From Propionibacteriaceae bacterium (GTDB taxonomy: Bacteria; Actinomycetota; Actinomycetes; Propionibacteriales; Propionibacteriaceae), in NCBI GenBank assembly GCA_031267645.1, contig JAIRYW010000047.1:1-64000 (forward strand): a DNA stretch of 64,000 nt, read 5' to 3'. Numbering within the stretch: the stretch's first letter is position 1; every line of letters begins with the position of its first letter. Of the stretch, positions 45,370 to 58,556 are shown piece after piece. The position numbers and the translations under genes were made by a program. The notes under the pieces were generated by a model. The model was not told where the DNA came from. It ran no database searches and saw only the letters and a program-made list of their open reading frames with translations.

Positions 45370-46023
45370 ATGAAAACTGTGATGGTGTTTGGCGACTCCA
45401 ACTCTTGGGGTTGGGACCCCACCAACCGATTGGACGGCCAGAAACTGCGCCGCCATCCCGACGACGTCCGTTGGCCCGGCGTCATGGCCGCCTTGCTGGG
45501 CTCCGACTACAAGGTCCTGGTGGACGGCTTGAACGGCCGCACCACGGTGTGGGACGACCCGATCGAAGAGTATCGCTGCGGCAAGGACCAGATCGTGCCC
45601 AGCTTGGACGCCCAGGCCCCCTTCGACTTGGTCGTCATCATGGTCGGCACCAACGACCTGAAGGCCCGCTACACCGTCACCGCCCAGGACATCGCCAACG
45701 GGGCCGGACTGCTGGTGGACAAGGCCCTGCACGCCTGCGCCGGCGACTACGTGGGCGACCCGGCCGTCCTGTTGATCTGCCCGCCCGCTTTGGGCGAGGC
45801 CATCGAGACCGACATCTTCGAACTCATGTTCGCCGGCGGTCTGGCCAAGTCGCGCCAGTTCCCGACCCATTTCAAGGCTGTGGCCGAGTCTTACGGAGTG
45901 CACTACTTCGACGCTGGCACGGTGGTCAAGTGCTCGCGTCACGACGGCCTCCACCTCGACCCCGACCAGCACGCCCTGCTGGGCCAGGCCTTGGCCGAAC
46001 AGGTCAAAGCCATCTTGGGCTAG
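45370..46023 (+). CDS. SGNH/GDSL hydrolase (arylesterase-like)
   Basis: A 217-residue SGNH hydrolase. The four blocks are clear: GDSNSWGW with the nucleophile S10, the Gly in LVDGLNGRTT, the Asn in VGTNDLK (about 93-99), and the late DGLHLDPDQH with the catalytic Asp-His pair. Relatives are arylesterases and acetylesterases; some remove acetyl groups from sugars. AAAGGA precedes the ATG. It is the only plus-strand gene in the 37-64 kb block, set between metK and priA, and is probably a later insertion. Confidence 0.88.
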   Translation: MKTVMVFGDSNSWGWDPTNRLDGQKLRRHPDDVRWPGVMAALLGSDYKVLVDGLNGRTTVWDDPIEEYRCGKDQIVPSLDAQAPFDLVVIMVGTNDLKARYTVTAQDIANGAGLLVDKALHACAGDYVGDPAVLLICPPALGEAIETDIFELMFAGGLAKSRQFPTHFKAVAESYGVHYFDAGTVVKCSRHDGLHLDPDQHALLGQALAEQVKAILG

Positions 46024-46039
46024 TCGCCCGAAGCGGCTG

Positions 46040-47224
46040 TCAGCCGGGCAAGGCGGCCAACAAAGCCTCCACCCGGTCGGTCCGCTCCCAGGTCATGACG
46101 TCGAGCTGACGGCCGAAATGGCCGTAGTTGGTGACCTGGGAGTAGATCGGCCGTAGCAGGTCGAGACTGTCGACGATGGCCCGGGGCCGTAGGTCGAAGA
46201 CCTGCTCGATGGCCTGTTGGATCCGCTCCAGCGGGGCCCGGTTGGTGCCGTGGCAGTCGATGTGCAGCCCGACCGGGTGGGCCCGGCCGATGGCGTACCC
46301 GACCTGGACCAGACAGCGATCGGCCAAACCGGCCGCCACCACGTTCTTGGCCACCCAACGCAGGGCGTAGGCGGCCGAGCGGTCGACCTTGGACGGGTCT
46401 TTGCCGGAGAAGGCCCCGCCGCCGTGGGGCGCCGAGCCGCCGTAGGTGTCGACGATGATCTTGCGCCCGGTCACGCCGGCGTCGCCGGCCGGCCCGCCGA
46501 CCACGAACTGGCCGGTCGGATTGACGAAGACGTCCAGATCGGGCGCGGCCAGATCGTAAGCGGCCAGGACCGGCCGCACCACCTCGGCCAGCACGCCGGC
46601 CTTGACCTGGGCTTGGTCGACCTCGTCCGAGTGTTGGGTCGAGACCACCACCGTCTCCAAGGAGACCGGCCGGTCGTCCTGGTAAGCCACCGTGACCTGG
46701 GTCTTGCCGTCGGGGCCCAGGAAATCGAGTCGGCCCTGGTGTCGGACCTGGGCCAGACGCTCGGACAGACGATGGGCCAGATCGATCGGCAGCGGCATCA
46801 AGGAGGCGGTCTCCCGGCAGGCGTAGCCGAACATGAAGCCCTGGTCGCCGGCCCCCTGCCGATCGTAGGCGTCGGTCGAGCCGTGTCGGCTCTCCTCCGC
46901 CCGGTCGACGCCTTGGGCGATGTCGGGCGACTGGTTGCCGATCGCCACCATCACGCCGCAGGAATTGCCGTCGAAGCCGCTGGCGGCCGAATCGTAACCG
47001 ATCTCGACGATGCGGTCGCGCACGATCTGGGCGATGTCGGCGTAGCCCTCGGTTGTGACCTCGCCCGCCACCAGGGCCAAACCGGTCGTGACCAGAGTCT
47101 CGACCGCCACCCGGCTCATCGGGTCTTGGGCCAAGAGGGCGTCCAGGACGGAGTCGGAGATGGCGTCGGCGATCTTGTCCGGATGCCCTTCGGTGACCGA
47201 CTCCGACGTGAACAGTCGGACCAT
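46040..47224 (-). CDS. metK: S-adenosylmethionine synthase
   Basis: A 394-residue MetK making SAM from methionine and ATP. It shows [20 protein letters not shown] at the N-terminus, [12 protein letters not shown] with the ATP loop, and [19 protein letters not shown], the family signature. It starts four bases after the rpoZ stop on the same strand. No SAM riboswitch is seen. coaBC, which often lies between rpoZ and metK in actinobacteria, is absent here. Convergent to the SGNH hydrolase gene, with a 16-base gap. Confidence 0.97.
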   Translation of the reverse strand: MVRLFTSESVTEGHPDKIADAISDSVLDALLAQDPMSRVAVETLVTTGLALVAGEVTTEGYADIAQIVRDRIVEIGYDSAASGFDGNSCGVMVAIGNQSPDIAQGVDRAEESRHGSTDAYDRQGAGDQGFMFGYACRETASLMPLPIDLAHRLSERLAQVRHQGRLDFLGPDGKTQVTVAYQDDRPVSLETVVVSTQHSDEVDQAQVKAGVLAEVVRPVLAAYDLAAPDLDVFVNPTGQFVVGGPAGDAGVTGRKIIVDTYGGSAPHGGGAFSGKDPSKVDRSAAYALRWVAKNVVAAGLADRCLVQVGYAIGRAHPVGLHIDCHGTNRAPLERIQQAIEQVFDLRPRAIVDSLDLLRPIYSQVTNYGHFGRQLDVMTWERTDRVEALLAALPG

Positions 47225-47228
47225 CGGA

Positions 47229-47585
47229 TCAGGCTTCAGGCGTGCTGAAAGGGCTGATCTCGGCCGGCGCGAAGGGGCTGACCAAATCGAAACCAGCGTC
47301 GCTGAGGGCCTCTTGCCGGGCCGCCGCCTCAGCTTCGGGGTCGATCTCGTGACACTCCAGCAGACTGGCGTTGATCTCCCGCAGAGCGATGGTGAGCGGC
47401 TTCTCTTGGCTGCCGGCGTCGACCAAGGGGCCGACATTGTCCAACAGGCCCTCGCCCATCTGGGAGTAGTAGGCGTTGATCTGACGGGCCCGTTTGGCCG
47501 CGAACAGAACCAGGCGGTACTTCGAATCGGTCTGGGTCAACAGTTCGTCGATGGGGGGGTTGGTGATGCCTTCGGGTGCTTGCAT
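47229..47585 (-). CDS. rpoZ: RNA polymerase omega subunit
   Basis: A 118-residue omega subunit, which stabilises beta-prime in RNA polymerase. [20 protein letters not shown] is the actinobacterial signature, followed by [20 protein letters not shown] and [18 protein letters not shown] start at 47585 (ATG), though only a distant GAAGG is upstream; the GTG 21 codons earlier would overlap gmk. The C-terminal ~25 residues after the core are a variable acidic tail. gmk lies just upstream, the conserved gmk-rpoZ pair. Confidence 0.93.
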   Translation of the reverse strand: MQAPEGITNPPIDELLTQTDSKYRLVLFAAKRARQINAYYSQMGEGLLDNVGPLVDAGSQEKPLTIALREINASLLECHEIDPEAEAAARQEALSDAGFDLVSPFAPAEISPFSTPEA

Positions 47586-47602
47586 ATCAGTAGAGACAAC
47601 CT

Positions 47603-48184
47603 TCACTTTTGGTCTTGGCCAGTCGGCCCACAGGTGAGCCCCAGGCATTTTACCAACGCCGCCACAGTCTCATCCACTTCTTGGTTGACCAACACGACGT
47701 CGAACTGGTCGGCCCGGGCCAATTCGGCCCGCGCCGTCTCCAAACGACGGGCCTGCTGGTCCGGCGATTCGGTGCCCCGACCGGACAGCCGACGCACCAA
47801 TTCCTCCCAGCTGGGCGGGGCCAAGAAGATCGACTGGGCCTGGGGCAGGCGGGCCTTGGCGCTGCGAGCGCCGGCCAAGTCCAACTCCAGCAGGACCACC
47901 CGCCCCTCCGCCAGAGCCTGCTGGACCGGTTGGGCCGGAGTGCCATAGCGGGCCTGGCCGTGCACGGTGGCCCACTCCAACAGTTGGTCTTGGGCGATCA
48001 GGCGGTCGAACTCGGCCTCGCTGCAGAAGTGATAGCTCCGGCCCGGCCGCTCACCCGGGCGGGGCGGGCGGGTGGTGGCCGAGACCGAGACCCAGACTTC
48101 GGGGTGGAGCGCCGCCAGCGCGGACACCACCGTGCCCTTGCCCACACCGCTGGGCCCGGTCAGGATGACGGGCCCGGGGCTCAC
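47603..48184 (-). CDS. gmk: Guanylate kinase
   Basis: A 193-residue GMP kinase that phosphorylates GMP to GDP. The P-loop is GPSGVGKG (10-17), and the GMP-binding segment [13 protein letters not shown] with YHF follows. It starts with GTG at 48184, four bases inside the mihF stop (GTGA), so it is coupled to mihF. The C-terminus slightly exceeds the minimal family length and ends near the rpoZ leader. Confidence 0.96.
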   Translation of the reverse strand: MSPGPVILTGPSGVGKGTVVSALAALHPEVWVSVSATTRPPRPGERPGRSYHFCSEAEFDRLIAQDQLLEWATVHGQARYGTPAQPVQQALAEGRVVLLELDLAGARSAKARLPQAQSIFLAPPSWEELVRRLSGRGTESPDQQARRLETARAELARADQFDVVLVNQEVDETVAALVKCLGLTCGPTGQDQK

Positions 48185-48489
48185 GCGAACTCCGCCTCCA
48201 AACAGGCCCGCTGACGCCGACCCAGACCACGCACCCGGCGGTTGGCGGCGATGCCGGACCGCCGCATGACCTCGGCCGCCCGCTTCTCCCCCACTCGGTT
48301 GATCGACCGCAGCAGGTCGACCACCTTGATATGGGCCAGGATCGGATCCTGTCCGGCCCGTTCCAAGGCCTGGGTCAGACTGACCCGGCCCTGCCGCAGG
48401 TCTAATTTCAGCTCGGCTCGGGCCCGTCTAGCCGCCGCCGCCGCCAATCTGGCCTCGCGTAACTGATCCTGTGACAACTGAGGTATCAC
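48181..48489 (-). CDS. mihF: Actinobacterial integration host factor (MihF)
   Basis: A 102-residue MihF/sIHF, a nucleoid-associated protein of actinobacteria, unrelated to the HU-fold IHF of proteobacteria. The C-terminal part LLRSINRVGEKRAAEVMRRS carries the helix-two-turn-helix DNA-binding region and is highly characteristic. It begins with GTG at 48489, with AAGGAG upstream. It is the head of the mihF-gmk-rpoZ-metK run; the 173-base gap before it should hold their promoter. Confidence 0.95.
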   Translation of the reverse strand: MIPQLSQDQLREARLAAAAARRARAELKLDLRQGRVSLTQALERAGQDPILAHIKVVDLLRSINRVGEKRAAEVMRRSGIAANRRVRGLGRRQRACLEAEFA

Positions 48490-48662
48490 CGTCTCCGCTC
48501 CTTACGTCCTATCCATGACTTCGATCGGATTCAGCCGATCTGTCCACATCGACCGGCCAACCCAATAGGCACAACTTAGCGAGCGGTCTCGGCGGCTTGA
48601 CACCGACCCCCCACCTCGGCCCGCGCCGGGCTGGTCGAGGGGCTGTCGAAAGGCCAGGGAAG

Positions 48663-49493
48663 TCAGTCCGCGGGCCGGTCCGACTCCAGCAGACGGTCCA
48701 GCTCCGCCCTCAGACCGTCCCGGTCGGGGCCGGCCCGCAGGATCTGGCGGGACAGAGCGGGCAGGATGGGGCCTTCGCAACCGGCCAAAAGACGGCGCGC
48801 CCCGGCCAGGCTGCCGCCTTGGGCCCCCACGCCGGGAGCCAGGACGGAGCCGCTGAAGCCGCTCAGATCGACCCCCAGGTCGGCGTGGGTGGCCCCCAGC
48901 ACCAACCCGACGGCGTCCAACCCACTGCTCCGGTTGCGCTGGGCGGCGGCGTCGACCAGGCTCTGGGCCACGCTGACGCCGTCGGCCGTGACGGCCGATT
49001 GGATCAGCCCGCCCTCCGGATTGGAGGTCCGCACCAGCAGGTAGACCCCCCGCCCGTTGGCCTCGGCCAAGTCCAGGGCCGGGCTCAGAGCCCCGAAACC
49101 GAGGTAGGGGCTGAGCGTGACAGCGTCCCCGGCCAAGGGGCCGTCCCCCAGGTAGGCCTCGGCGTAGGCCGTCATGGTCGAGCCGATGTCGCCCCGTTTG
49201 ACGTCCAGCACGACCAGGGCGCCGGCTTGGCGGGCCTGGGCCATCGTCTCTTCCAACACGGCCAGACCGGCGGCGCCGTGGGCCTCGAAGAAAGCCGACT
49301 GCGGCTTCAAACAGGCCACCCGGTCGGCCAAGGCCTCCACCACGATGGCGCCGAAGCGGGCCAGTCCGGCCGGGTCGACCGACAGCCCCCAGGCCCGCAG
49401 CAGAGCGGGGTGGGGGTCGAGGCCGACGCAGATGGGCGCTTTGAGGGCAAAACGGCGGCGCAAACGGACGGCGTACGGCTCAAGCTCGGTCAT
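48663..49493 (-). CDS. pyrF: Orotidine 5'-phosphate decarboxylase (type 2)
   Basis: A 276-residue PyrF of the mycobacterial/actinobacterial type 2, converting OMP to UMP. It shows APICVGLDPHPALL, the catalytic VVLDVKRGDIGST with the Asp-x-Lys-x-x-Asp motif, VTLSPYLGFGAL and LAPGVGAQG. It overlaps pyrD by 14 bases and ends the carA-carB-pyrD-pyrF run. This is the last step of UMP synthesis. Confidence 0.96.
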   Translation of the reverse strand: MTELEPYAVRLRRRFALKAPICVGLDPHPALLRAWGLSVDPAGLARFGAIVVEALADRVACLKPQSAFFEAHGAAGLAVLEETMAQARQAGALVVLDVKRGDIGSTMTAYAEAYLGDGPLAGDAVTLSPYLGFGALSPALDLAEANGRGVYLLVRTSNPEGGLIQSAVTADGVSVAQSLVDAAAQRNRSSGLDAVGLVLGATHADLGVDLSGFSGSVLAPGVGAQGGSLAGARRLLAGCEGPILPALSRQILRAGPDRDGLRAELDRLLESDRPAD

Positions 49494-50591
49494 AGTCGGT
49501 CCCCTCTCGGGTGGCCGGGCCGAGCTGGTCCGCCCGGCTGGCCACCAGATCGTTGATGGCGGCCACCAGACCGGGGCCGGAGTAGATCAGACCGGTGTAG
49601 ATCTGGACCAAGCTGGCCCCGACGTCGAACAGGGCCTGGGCGTCGGACGGGCCCATCACCCCGCCGCTGCCGATGATGGGACGGTCGGTCAGACCGCTCA
49701 GTCGGGCCACCATGCGCCGGGCCGCCGCCGCCAGGGGGGCGCCGGAGAGGCCGCCGGCTTGGCGGGCCAAGCGGCAGTCCGGACCTTTCAGGCCGTGGCG
49801 TTCCAAGCTGGTGTTGGTGGCGATGAAACCGGCCACCCCCGCCGCCGTGGCGGCCTCCACCGCCTGATCCAAGTCGGCCTCGGCCAGGTCGCAAGTCAGC
49901 TTGACGAAGATCGGCAGATCGGCCGGCGCGGCCTGGACCAGGCTGGTCAAGAGTTGGGCCAAAGCCTGGGCCGACTGCAGTCGGCGCAAGCCGGGCGTGT
50001 TGGGGCTGGAGACGTTGACGGCGACGTAGTCGGCCACCGGGGCGACCGCCACCAAGCAGGCTAGGTAGTCGGCCTGGGCTTGGTCCAAGCCGACCGCCTT
50101 GGTCTTGCCGATCGAGATCCCCAACGGCAGACCCAGCTGGCTCTGGCCCCGGACCTGGCCCCAACCGGTCAGACGACGGGCCAGCTCGGCCGCGCCGGAG
50201 TTGTTGAAGCCCATCCGATTGATCAGAGCGGCCGAGTGGGGGGCCCGGAACAGCCGGGGACGGTCGTTGCCGGGTTGGGCTCGCGCGGTCACGGTGCCCA
50301 ATTCGGCAAAGCCGAAACCGAGGGCGGCCCAGACCCGGGCAGCTTGACCGTCCTTGTCCAGCCCGGCGGCCAAACCGACCCGGCCCGGGAAGTCGATTCC
50401 CGCCAGCCGGATCGGACCGGCGGCCGCCGGCAGGACGGCCGCCACCAGCTGTCGCCAAGGTTCGGCCCCCAAGCCGCCCAACAGCTTGATGGTGGCCTCA
50501 TGGGCCCGCTCCGGATCGCCGCCCCAGCTTCGGAACAGGATCGGCCGCAGCAGCCGCTGATAGCCCAGCGTCAGAGCCCCGGCCCGCCAGC

Positions 50592-50595
<4 letters not shown>
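49480..50595 (-). CDS. pyrD: Dihydroorotate dehydrogenase (quinone, class 2)
   Basis: A 371-residue class 2 PyrD, which oxidises dihydroorotate with a quinone at the membrane. The N-terminal quinone-binding helices (about 1-50), [11 protein letters not shown] near 76, [22 protein letters not shown] (catalytic-loop Ser) and [11 protein letters not shown] are seen. The start at 50595 overlaps carB by four bases (ATGA). FMN and substrate residues all appear intact. Confidence 0.96.
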
Positions 50596-53917
<3,322 letters not shown>

Positions 53918-53918
<1 letters not shown>

Positions 53919-55099
53919 CAGGCCTCCCCCTCCCGGTCGCCTCGTCGGTCCGCCATCAACTGGACGAAACGGTCGAACAGGTAGGCCGCGTCGTGCGGGC
54001 CGGCCGCCGCCTCGGGGTGGTACTGGACCGAGAAGCCGAGCAGCCGGCCGGCCCGGTCGCGCAGTTCCAGGCCCTCCACCACGTCGTCGTTGAGGTCGAT
54101 GTGGGAGACCCGGGCCAGGCCGTGGGCGGTCTCGAGGTCTTGGCCGACCGGGGCCTGGACGGCGAAGCCGTGGTTATGGGCCGTCACCTCGACCAGGCCG
54201 GTGGTGAGGTCTTTGACCGGTTGGTTGACGCCGCGATGGCCGTATTTCAGCTTGTAGGTGTCGAAGCCGAGGGCGCGCCCGAAGATCTGGTTGCCGAAGC
54301 AGATGCCGAAGAAGGGCAGACCGGCGGCCAGGACCTGGCGCAGCAGGTCGACCGCTTGGTCGGCCGTGGCTGGATCGCCCGGACCGTTGGAGAAGAAGAC
54401 GCCGTCCGGCTCCAGGGCGGCCAGCTGCTCGAAGCCGACCCCGGCCGGTAGAACGTGCACCCGCAGCCCGCGCCGGCTCATCAACTCGGGGGTCATGGCC
54501 TTGATCCCCAGGTCGACCGCCGCCACCGTGAAGCGGTGGGGACCGACCGCCTCGACCAGGTAGGGCTCGGTCGTGCTGACCTGGTCGACCAGGTCGGCCC
54601 CGGCCATGGCCGGGCTGGCCAGCACCTGGGCCAACAGGCGGTCGGGGTCGAGGTCCAACGAGGAGATGCCGACCCGCATGGAGCCGCTCTCGCGCAGGCG
54701 TCGGGTCAGGGCGCGGGTGTCGAGCTGGCAGATGCCGACCACGCCCTGGGCCGCCAATTCGGCTTCCAAACTACGCCGGGAGCGCCACGAGCTGGGGCGC
54801 GGCGCCGGGTCGCGCACGACGTAGCCGGCCACCCAGATGCGGCTGGACTCGTCGTCCTCGTCGTTCCAACCGGTGTTGCCGATGTGGGGGGCGGTGGCGA
54901 CGACCACCTGGCGGTGGTAGCTGGGATCGGTCAGCGTCTCCTGGTAACCCGTCATGCCGGTGGCGAAGACGGCTTCCCCCAGGGCCAGGCCCCGGGCGCC
55001 GAAAGCCCGACCTGGGAAGACCCGGCCGTCCTCCAACACCAAGATCGCCGGTTCGGCCCCCGACGCGGGCGGCTGTGGGGACTGCGGGCGATCGGTCAT
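53918..55099 (-). CDS. carA: Carbamoyl-phosphate synthase small subunit (glutamine amidotransferase)
   Basis: A 393-residue CarA. The N-terminal half carries [20 protein letters not shown] and the class I amidotransferase half has nucleophile Cys in [11 protein letters not shown], plus late His and Glu in [12 protein letters not shown]. Its product NH3 is passed to CarB. I start at 55099; a GGGAAGG site lies just ahead, partly in a hairpin stem (55111-55126). pyrR, pyrB and pyrC, usual upstream partners, are not in the window. Confidence 0.96.
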
Positions 55100-55110
55100 C
55101 AACATCCTTC

Positions 55111-55126
55111 CCTGCCTTCGGGCAGG
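55111..55126 (-). promoter_or_regulatory. Hairpin overlapping the carA ribosome-site region
   Basis: In the carA leader, CCTGCC-CGAA-GGCAGG is a perfect 6-base stem with a four-base loop, ending directly at the GGGAAGG ribosome site. Folding could limit translation of carA-carB. It is too short to be a confirmed attenuator. Confidence 0.4.
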
Positions 55127-55192
55127 CCTCAAACGATGGCGGCGGTGAATCGAGACGAGACTACCGCTGGCGGCCAAGGAAAGCCCAATCAG

Positions 55193-55639
55193 TCAGGCCG
55201 GCGGCGCGTCCGGGGCGGTCCCGTCCGCCGCCACCGCTCCCAGCAGGCCGGACAGGAAGGAGGACGACCGGTCGGTCGACAGCTCGCCGGCTAAACCGAC
55301 CGCCTCGGCGATGGCCACGTTGGCCGGGATGGCGCCCCAGATGAACTCCCAGACCGCGATCCGGGCCAGGTTGCGATCGACCCGGGCCAACCGCTCCAGG
55401 CTCCAGCCGGCGTCCAGGTGGGCGGCCAAGAGCCGGTCGATGATGTCGATCTGGTCCACCACCCCTTCCACCAAGACGGCGGTGTAGGGCGGCAGGTCCT
55501 GGACCTGGGACTGCTCGGCCAAGGCCGCGTCCGGGTGGCAGCCCCTCAGATCGGCCGCGAACAAGACGTCGAGGGCGTATTTACGAGCCTTGCGCCGGCC
55601 GCTGCGGTGCGGTCGCGCTTCGGCCCCGGCCTCAGACAC
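55193..55639 (-). CDS. nusB: Transcription antitermination protein NusB
   Basis: A 148-residue NusB, which with NusE binds boxA RNA for rRNA antitermination. [17 protein letters not shown] is the N-terminal signature, and the helical fold with [32 protein letters not shown] and [18 protein letters not shown] follows. The final ~25 residues are Ala/Pro-rich. It overlaps efp by eight bases, the usual efp-nusB pair. Confidence 0.95.
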   Translation of the reverse strand: MSEAGAEARPHRSGRRKARKYALDVLFAADLRGCHPDAALAEQSQVQDLPPYTAVLVEGVVDQIDIIDRLLAAHLDAGWSLERLARVDRNLARIAVWEFIWGAIPANVAIAEAVGLAGELSTDRSSSFLSGLLGAVAADGTAPDAPPA

Positions 55640-56189
55640 GGCCCAGGTAGGAGCCGTCGCGGGTGTCGACCTTGACCTTCTCTCCGGTGACGATGAACAA
55701 GGGCACCTGGATCTGCAGACCGGTCTCCAAGGTGGCCGGCTTGGTGCCGCCGGTCGAGCGGTCGCCTTGCAGGCCCGGCTCGGTGTAGGTGATCTCCAAC
55801 TCGACCGAGGAGGGCAGCTCGACGAAGAGGGCCTGGTCCTCGTGCAGGGCCACGGTGGCGACCTGGTTCTCTAGCAAGTAGTCTTTGGTTTGGCCCACCA
55901 CCTCGTCGCTCAGAGTCAGCTGGGAATAATCCTGATTGTCCATGAAGACGAAGCCGTCGCCGTCGTGGTAGAGGTACTGCATCTCGCGCCGGTCGACCGA
56001 GGCGGTGTCGACCTTGGTGTCGGAGTTGAAGGTCCGGTCCACCACCTTGCCGGACAGGACGTGCTTGAGCTTGGTCCGCACCACGGTGTTGCCCTTGCCC
56101 GGCTTGTGGTGCTGGAACCAGACCACGCTCCACAACTGGCCGTCCAGATCGAGCACCATGCCATTTTTGAGATCGTTCGTCGAGACCAC
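55632..56189 (-). CDS. efp: Elongation factor P
   Basis: A 185-residue EF-P that rescues ribosomes stalled at consecutive prolines, relevant in a proteome as Pro-rich as this one. [18 protein letters not shown] starts the KOW-like domain, and the modifiable tip loop reads HHKPGKGN with Lys at the usual place, as in actinobacteria. The two OB domains follow and the chain ends [12 protein letters not shown]. Confidence 0.96.
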   Translation of the reverse strand: MVSTNDLKNGMVLDLDGQLWSVVWFQHHKPGKGNTVVRTKLKHVLSGKVVDRTFNSDTKVDTASVDRREMQYLYHDGDGFVFMDNQDYSQLTLSDEVVGQTKDYLLENQVATVALHEDQALFVELPSSVELEITYTEPGLQGDRSTGGTKPATLETGLQIQVPLFIVTGEKVKVDTRDGSYLGRV

Positions 56190-56261
56190 CCTCGCTCCTC
56201 CGCTGCCGAGATCGGGCCAGCCCGATCCACCTGGTGTTGTGCGCTGGCCGATTCTAGCGGG

Positions 56262-56915
56262 TCAGCGACCTTCGGCCTGACGCCGCGCCTGGTCGACGGC
56301 GGCCTGACGGCGCTCGGCCCAGGGCCGGGAGACCTGGCGCATCCGCTCGGCCAAGGCCGGGCAGGTCTGGTCCAGACCGGCCGAAATGGCGTCGATGTCG
56401 GCCAGGGAACGGTTCTGGGACAGCTTCGACTTGGCCTCGACGCTCTCCACCCGCAAGGACAGGGCGACTGTGGCGCGGGCTTGGCGGAGCAACCAGTCGG
56501 CGTCCAGGTGGCTCAGGTCGAGACCGCTGCGGTGCTGTTCCAACATGGCCCGCCAGGACTCCATGACGTCGTCCGGCTGGTCCGAGGCGCGCAACTCGCC
56601 CCGGATGTTCAGGGCCTCGTAGTCCAAACCGGGGGCGGATTGTCCGATGGCAAAGCTCTCTTTCCATTGGGCCGGCACGACGCTGTGGTGGAAGACGGCC
56701 GTGATCAGAGCCGGCCCCTGGTGGCGCCACTGCGGGTTGACCCGGGCGACGTGGCTGGTCAAGCGGTCCGGATCGGCTTGGAAGGCCCAGGGCAGGAAGG
56801 TGGCTTGGGGCAGTCCGGTGGCCGGGTCGACGGTCACCAAGGTGCCCGTGCGCAGAGTTTTGACGAAGCGTTCGGTGTCGGTCGGAGCCATGGCGAAATG
56901 GTCGGCGATGTACAT
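56262..56915 (-). CDS. PaiB-like FMN-binding regulator / flavin split-barrel protein
   Basis: A 217-residue protein of the PaiB family (FMN-binding negative transcriptional regulator). It starts MYIADHFA, then TLVTVDPATGLPQATFLPWA, and has WRHQGPALITAVFHHSVV and YEALNIRGELRA in the split barrel; the C-terminal ~60 residues are helical (RSLADIDAISAGLDQTCPAL). Real targets are unknown in actinobacteria. GGAGG precedes the start at 56915. It sits between aroB and efp, where a peptidase pepQ is often found. Confidence 0.8.
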   Translation of the reverse strand: MYIADHFAMAPTDTERFVKTLRTGTLVTVDPATGLPQATFLPWAFQADPDRLTSHVARVNPQWRHQGPALITAVFHHSVVPAQWKESFAIGQSAPGLDYEALNIRGELRASDQPDDVMESWRAMLEQHRSGLDLSHLDADWLLRQARATVALSLRVESVEAKSKLSQNRSLADIDAISAGLDQTCPALAERMRQVSRPWAERRQAAVDQARRQAEGR

Positions 56916-56923
56916 CGGTCCTC

Positions 56924-58021
56924 CTAGGGGCCAGCGGCTGGACGGTCGGGGCGAAGGCTCCGGAAGGCCGCTTCCAGGTCGGCCTCGTCCACCCCGGAAC
57001 GCACCACCGGGCGTTGCGGCCCGGCCAAGAGGACCAGTCGCAGGCCGGCCGAGCGGACTTTCTTGTCCCGGGACATGATCTGGCGCAGTTGGGGCCAGTC
57101 GGCCTCGTCGTAGGTCACCGGCAGGCCCAGGGCGGACAGCAGGGCCCGTTGGCGTTCGACCTCGGCGCGCGGCAATAGGCCGAGCCGGTGGGATAGTTCG
57201 GCGGCCCAGACCAGGCCCAAGCTGACGGCCTGGCCGTGGCGCCAGCGGAAGTCGGAGGCCCGTTCGACGGCGTGGGCCAGGGTGTGGCCCAGATTGAGGG
57301 CCTCCCGGCCGATCCAAGACTCGGTGCTGGTGGCCTCGCGCAGATCGTGGGACACCACCTCGGCCTTGACCGCGATGGCCCGGCCCAGGATCTCGGCCAG
57401 GACCGGGCTGGCGACGTCCTGGGCGGCCGCCGGATCGGCTTCGACCGCGCTCAAGATGGCGGGGTCCTCGATCAAGCCGGCCTTGACGATCTCAGCCAGG
57501 CCGGAGCGCACCTCGATTTCCGGCAGGCTGGTCAGCAGATCGAGGTCGCACAGCACCGCCCGCGGCTCCCAGAAGGCCCCGACCAGGTTCTTGCCCTCGG
57601 GCAGGTCCAGGCCGGTCTTGCCGCCGACGGCGGCGTCGGCCATGGCCAAGACGGTGCTGGGGCAGGCGACGTGGTCGACCCCGCGCAGCCAGGTGGCGGC
57701 CACGAAGCCGCCCAAATCGGTGGTGGCGCCGCCGCCCAGCGAGACCAGGACGTCTTGACGGGTCAGACCGGCCTGGGCCAGCCGCCGCCAACAGGCCACC
57801 AATCGCTCCGGCGTCTTGGCCGCCTCGCCGTCGGGCAGGCCGATCAGACAGGGCCGATCCCAGCCTTGGGCCAGGTCCCGGGCCAATTCGGTCAGCCCGA
57901 TCGGGTGCAGCAGGGCGACTCTCCGGTCGGCCGTCCAGGCCGCCAGCTCGGACCTTGAACCGTGGCCCAGAATGACTTGGTACGACCGTTCGCCGTGAAC
58001 CGTCAAACGTCGTTCAAACAT
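56924..58021 (-). CDS. aroB: 3-Dehydroquinate synthase
   Basis: A 365-residue AroB that cyclises DAHP to 3-dehydroquinate, using NAD and a divalent metal. SLGGGATTDLGGFVAATWLRG holds the NAD-binding and active-site region; the metal ligands occur in ALNLGHTLAHAVE and WRHGQAVSLGLV. GGKTGLDLPEGKNLVGAF is a family signature. It overlaps aroK by eight bases and forms an operon with aroK, aroC and aroE. Confidence 0.97.
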   Translation of the reverse strand: MFERRLTVHGERSYQVILGHGSRSELAAWTADRRVALLHPIGLTELARDLAQGWDRPCLIGLPDGEAAKTPERLVACWRRLAQAGLTRQDVLVSLGGGATTDLGGFVAATWLRGVDHVACPSTVLAMADAAVGGKTGLDLPEGKNLVGAFWEPRAVLCDLDLLTSLPEIEVRSGLAEIVKAGLIEDPAILSAVEADPAAAQDVASPVLAEILGRAIAVKAEVVSHDLREATSTESWIGREALNLGHTLAHAVERASDFRWRHGQAVSLGLVWAAELSHRLGLLPRAEVERQRALLSALGLPVTYDEADWPQLRQIMSRDKKVRSAGLRLVLLAGPQRPVVRSGVDEADLEAAFRSLRPDRPAAGP

Positions 58022-58556
58022 GCTCGACCGCCGGCCCGGCCGATCCCGAGCCCGCTTGGTCCAGCCCCAGCTCGGCCAGCAAACGGTCGGCCAACTGCCC
58101 CGGGTGGCCGCTGTCGCCAGATATCCGATGGTTGGCCAGGGCCTGGTAGAGCGGACGCCGGTCCCGGTCCAGCTGGGCCAGGCGTTGACGCGGGTCGTCC
58201 CGCAGCAGGGGCCGTGATCCGCCGGCGCCGGCCCGCCTCAGAACGGTCCGCCGGCTGACGTCGAGCCAGACCACCTGGTGGCCGGCCAACCCCTGACGCA
58301 CCGCCGCGCTGCAAACCGCCCCGCCGCCCAGGGACACCACCGCCGCCGGTTGTTCCAGGGCCCAGGCCGTCGCAGCGGCCTCCCGCTCCCGGAAGCCGGC
58401 CTCGCCCTCTTGTGCGAAGATGTCCGCGATCGACCGGGCGGCCGTGGCCTCGACCAGGGCGTCGGTGTCGAAATGGGTCAGGCCCAACCGTTCGGCCAAG
58501 GCCGCGCCCAGGCTCGATTTGCCCGAGGCGGGCAGGCCGATCAGGACCAGACTCAT
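58014..58556 (-). CDS. aroK: Shikimate kinase
   Basis: A 180-residue shikimate kinase phosphorylating shikimate O3 with ATP. The Walker A loop is GLPASGKS (8-15), and the shikimate-binding residues are in FDTDALVEA and [31 protein letters not shown] is the lid region. It overlaps aroC by four bases and aroB by eight. Confidence 0.96.
   Translation of the reverse strand: MSLVLIGLPASGKSSLGAALAERLGLTHFDTDALVEATAARSIADIFAQEGEAGFREREAAATAWALEQPAAVVSLGGGAVCSAAVRQGLAGHQVVWLDVSRRTVLRRAGAGGSRPLLRDDPRQRLAQLDRDRRPLYQALANHRISGDSGHPGQLADRLLAELGLDQAGSGSAGPAVEHV

Noticed and set aside
43195-45972. A longer priA frame running to 45972
   Set aside because: The upstream part is antisense to the SGNH hydrolase gene and lacks PriA sequence, and the family N-terminus begins just after 45234.
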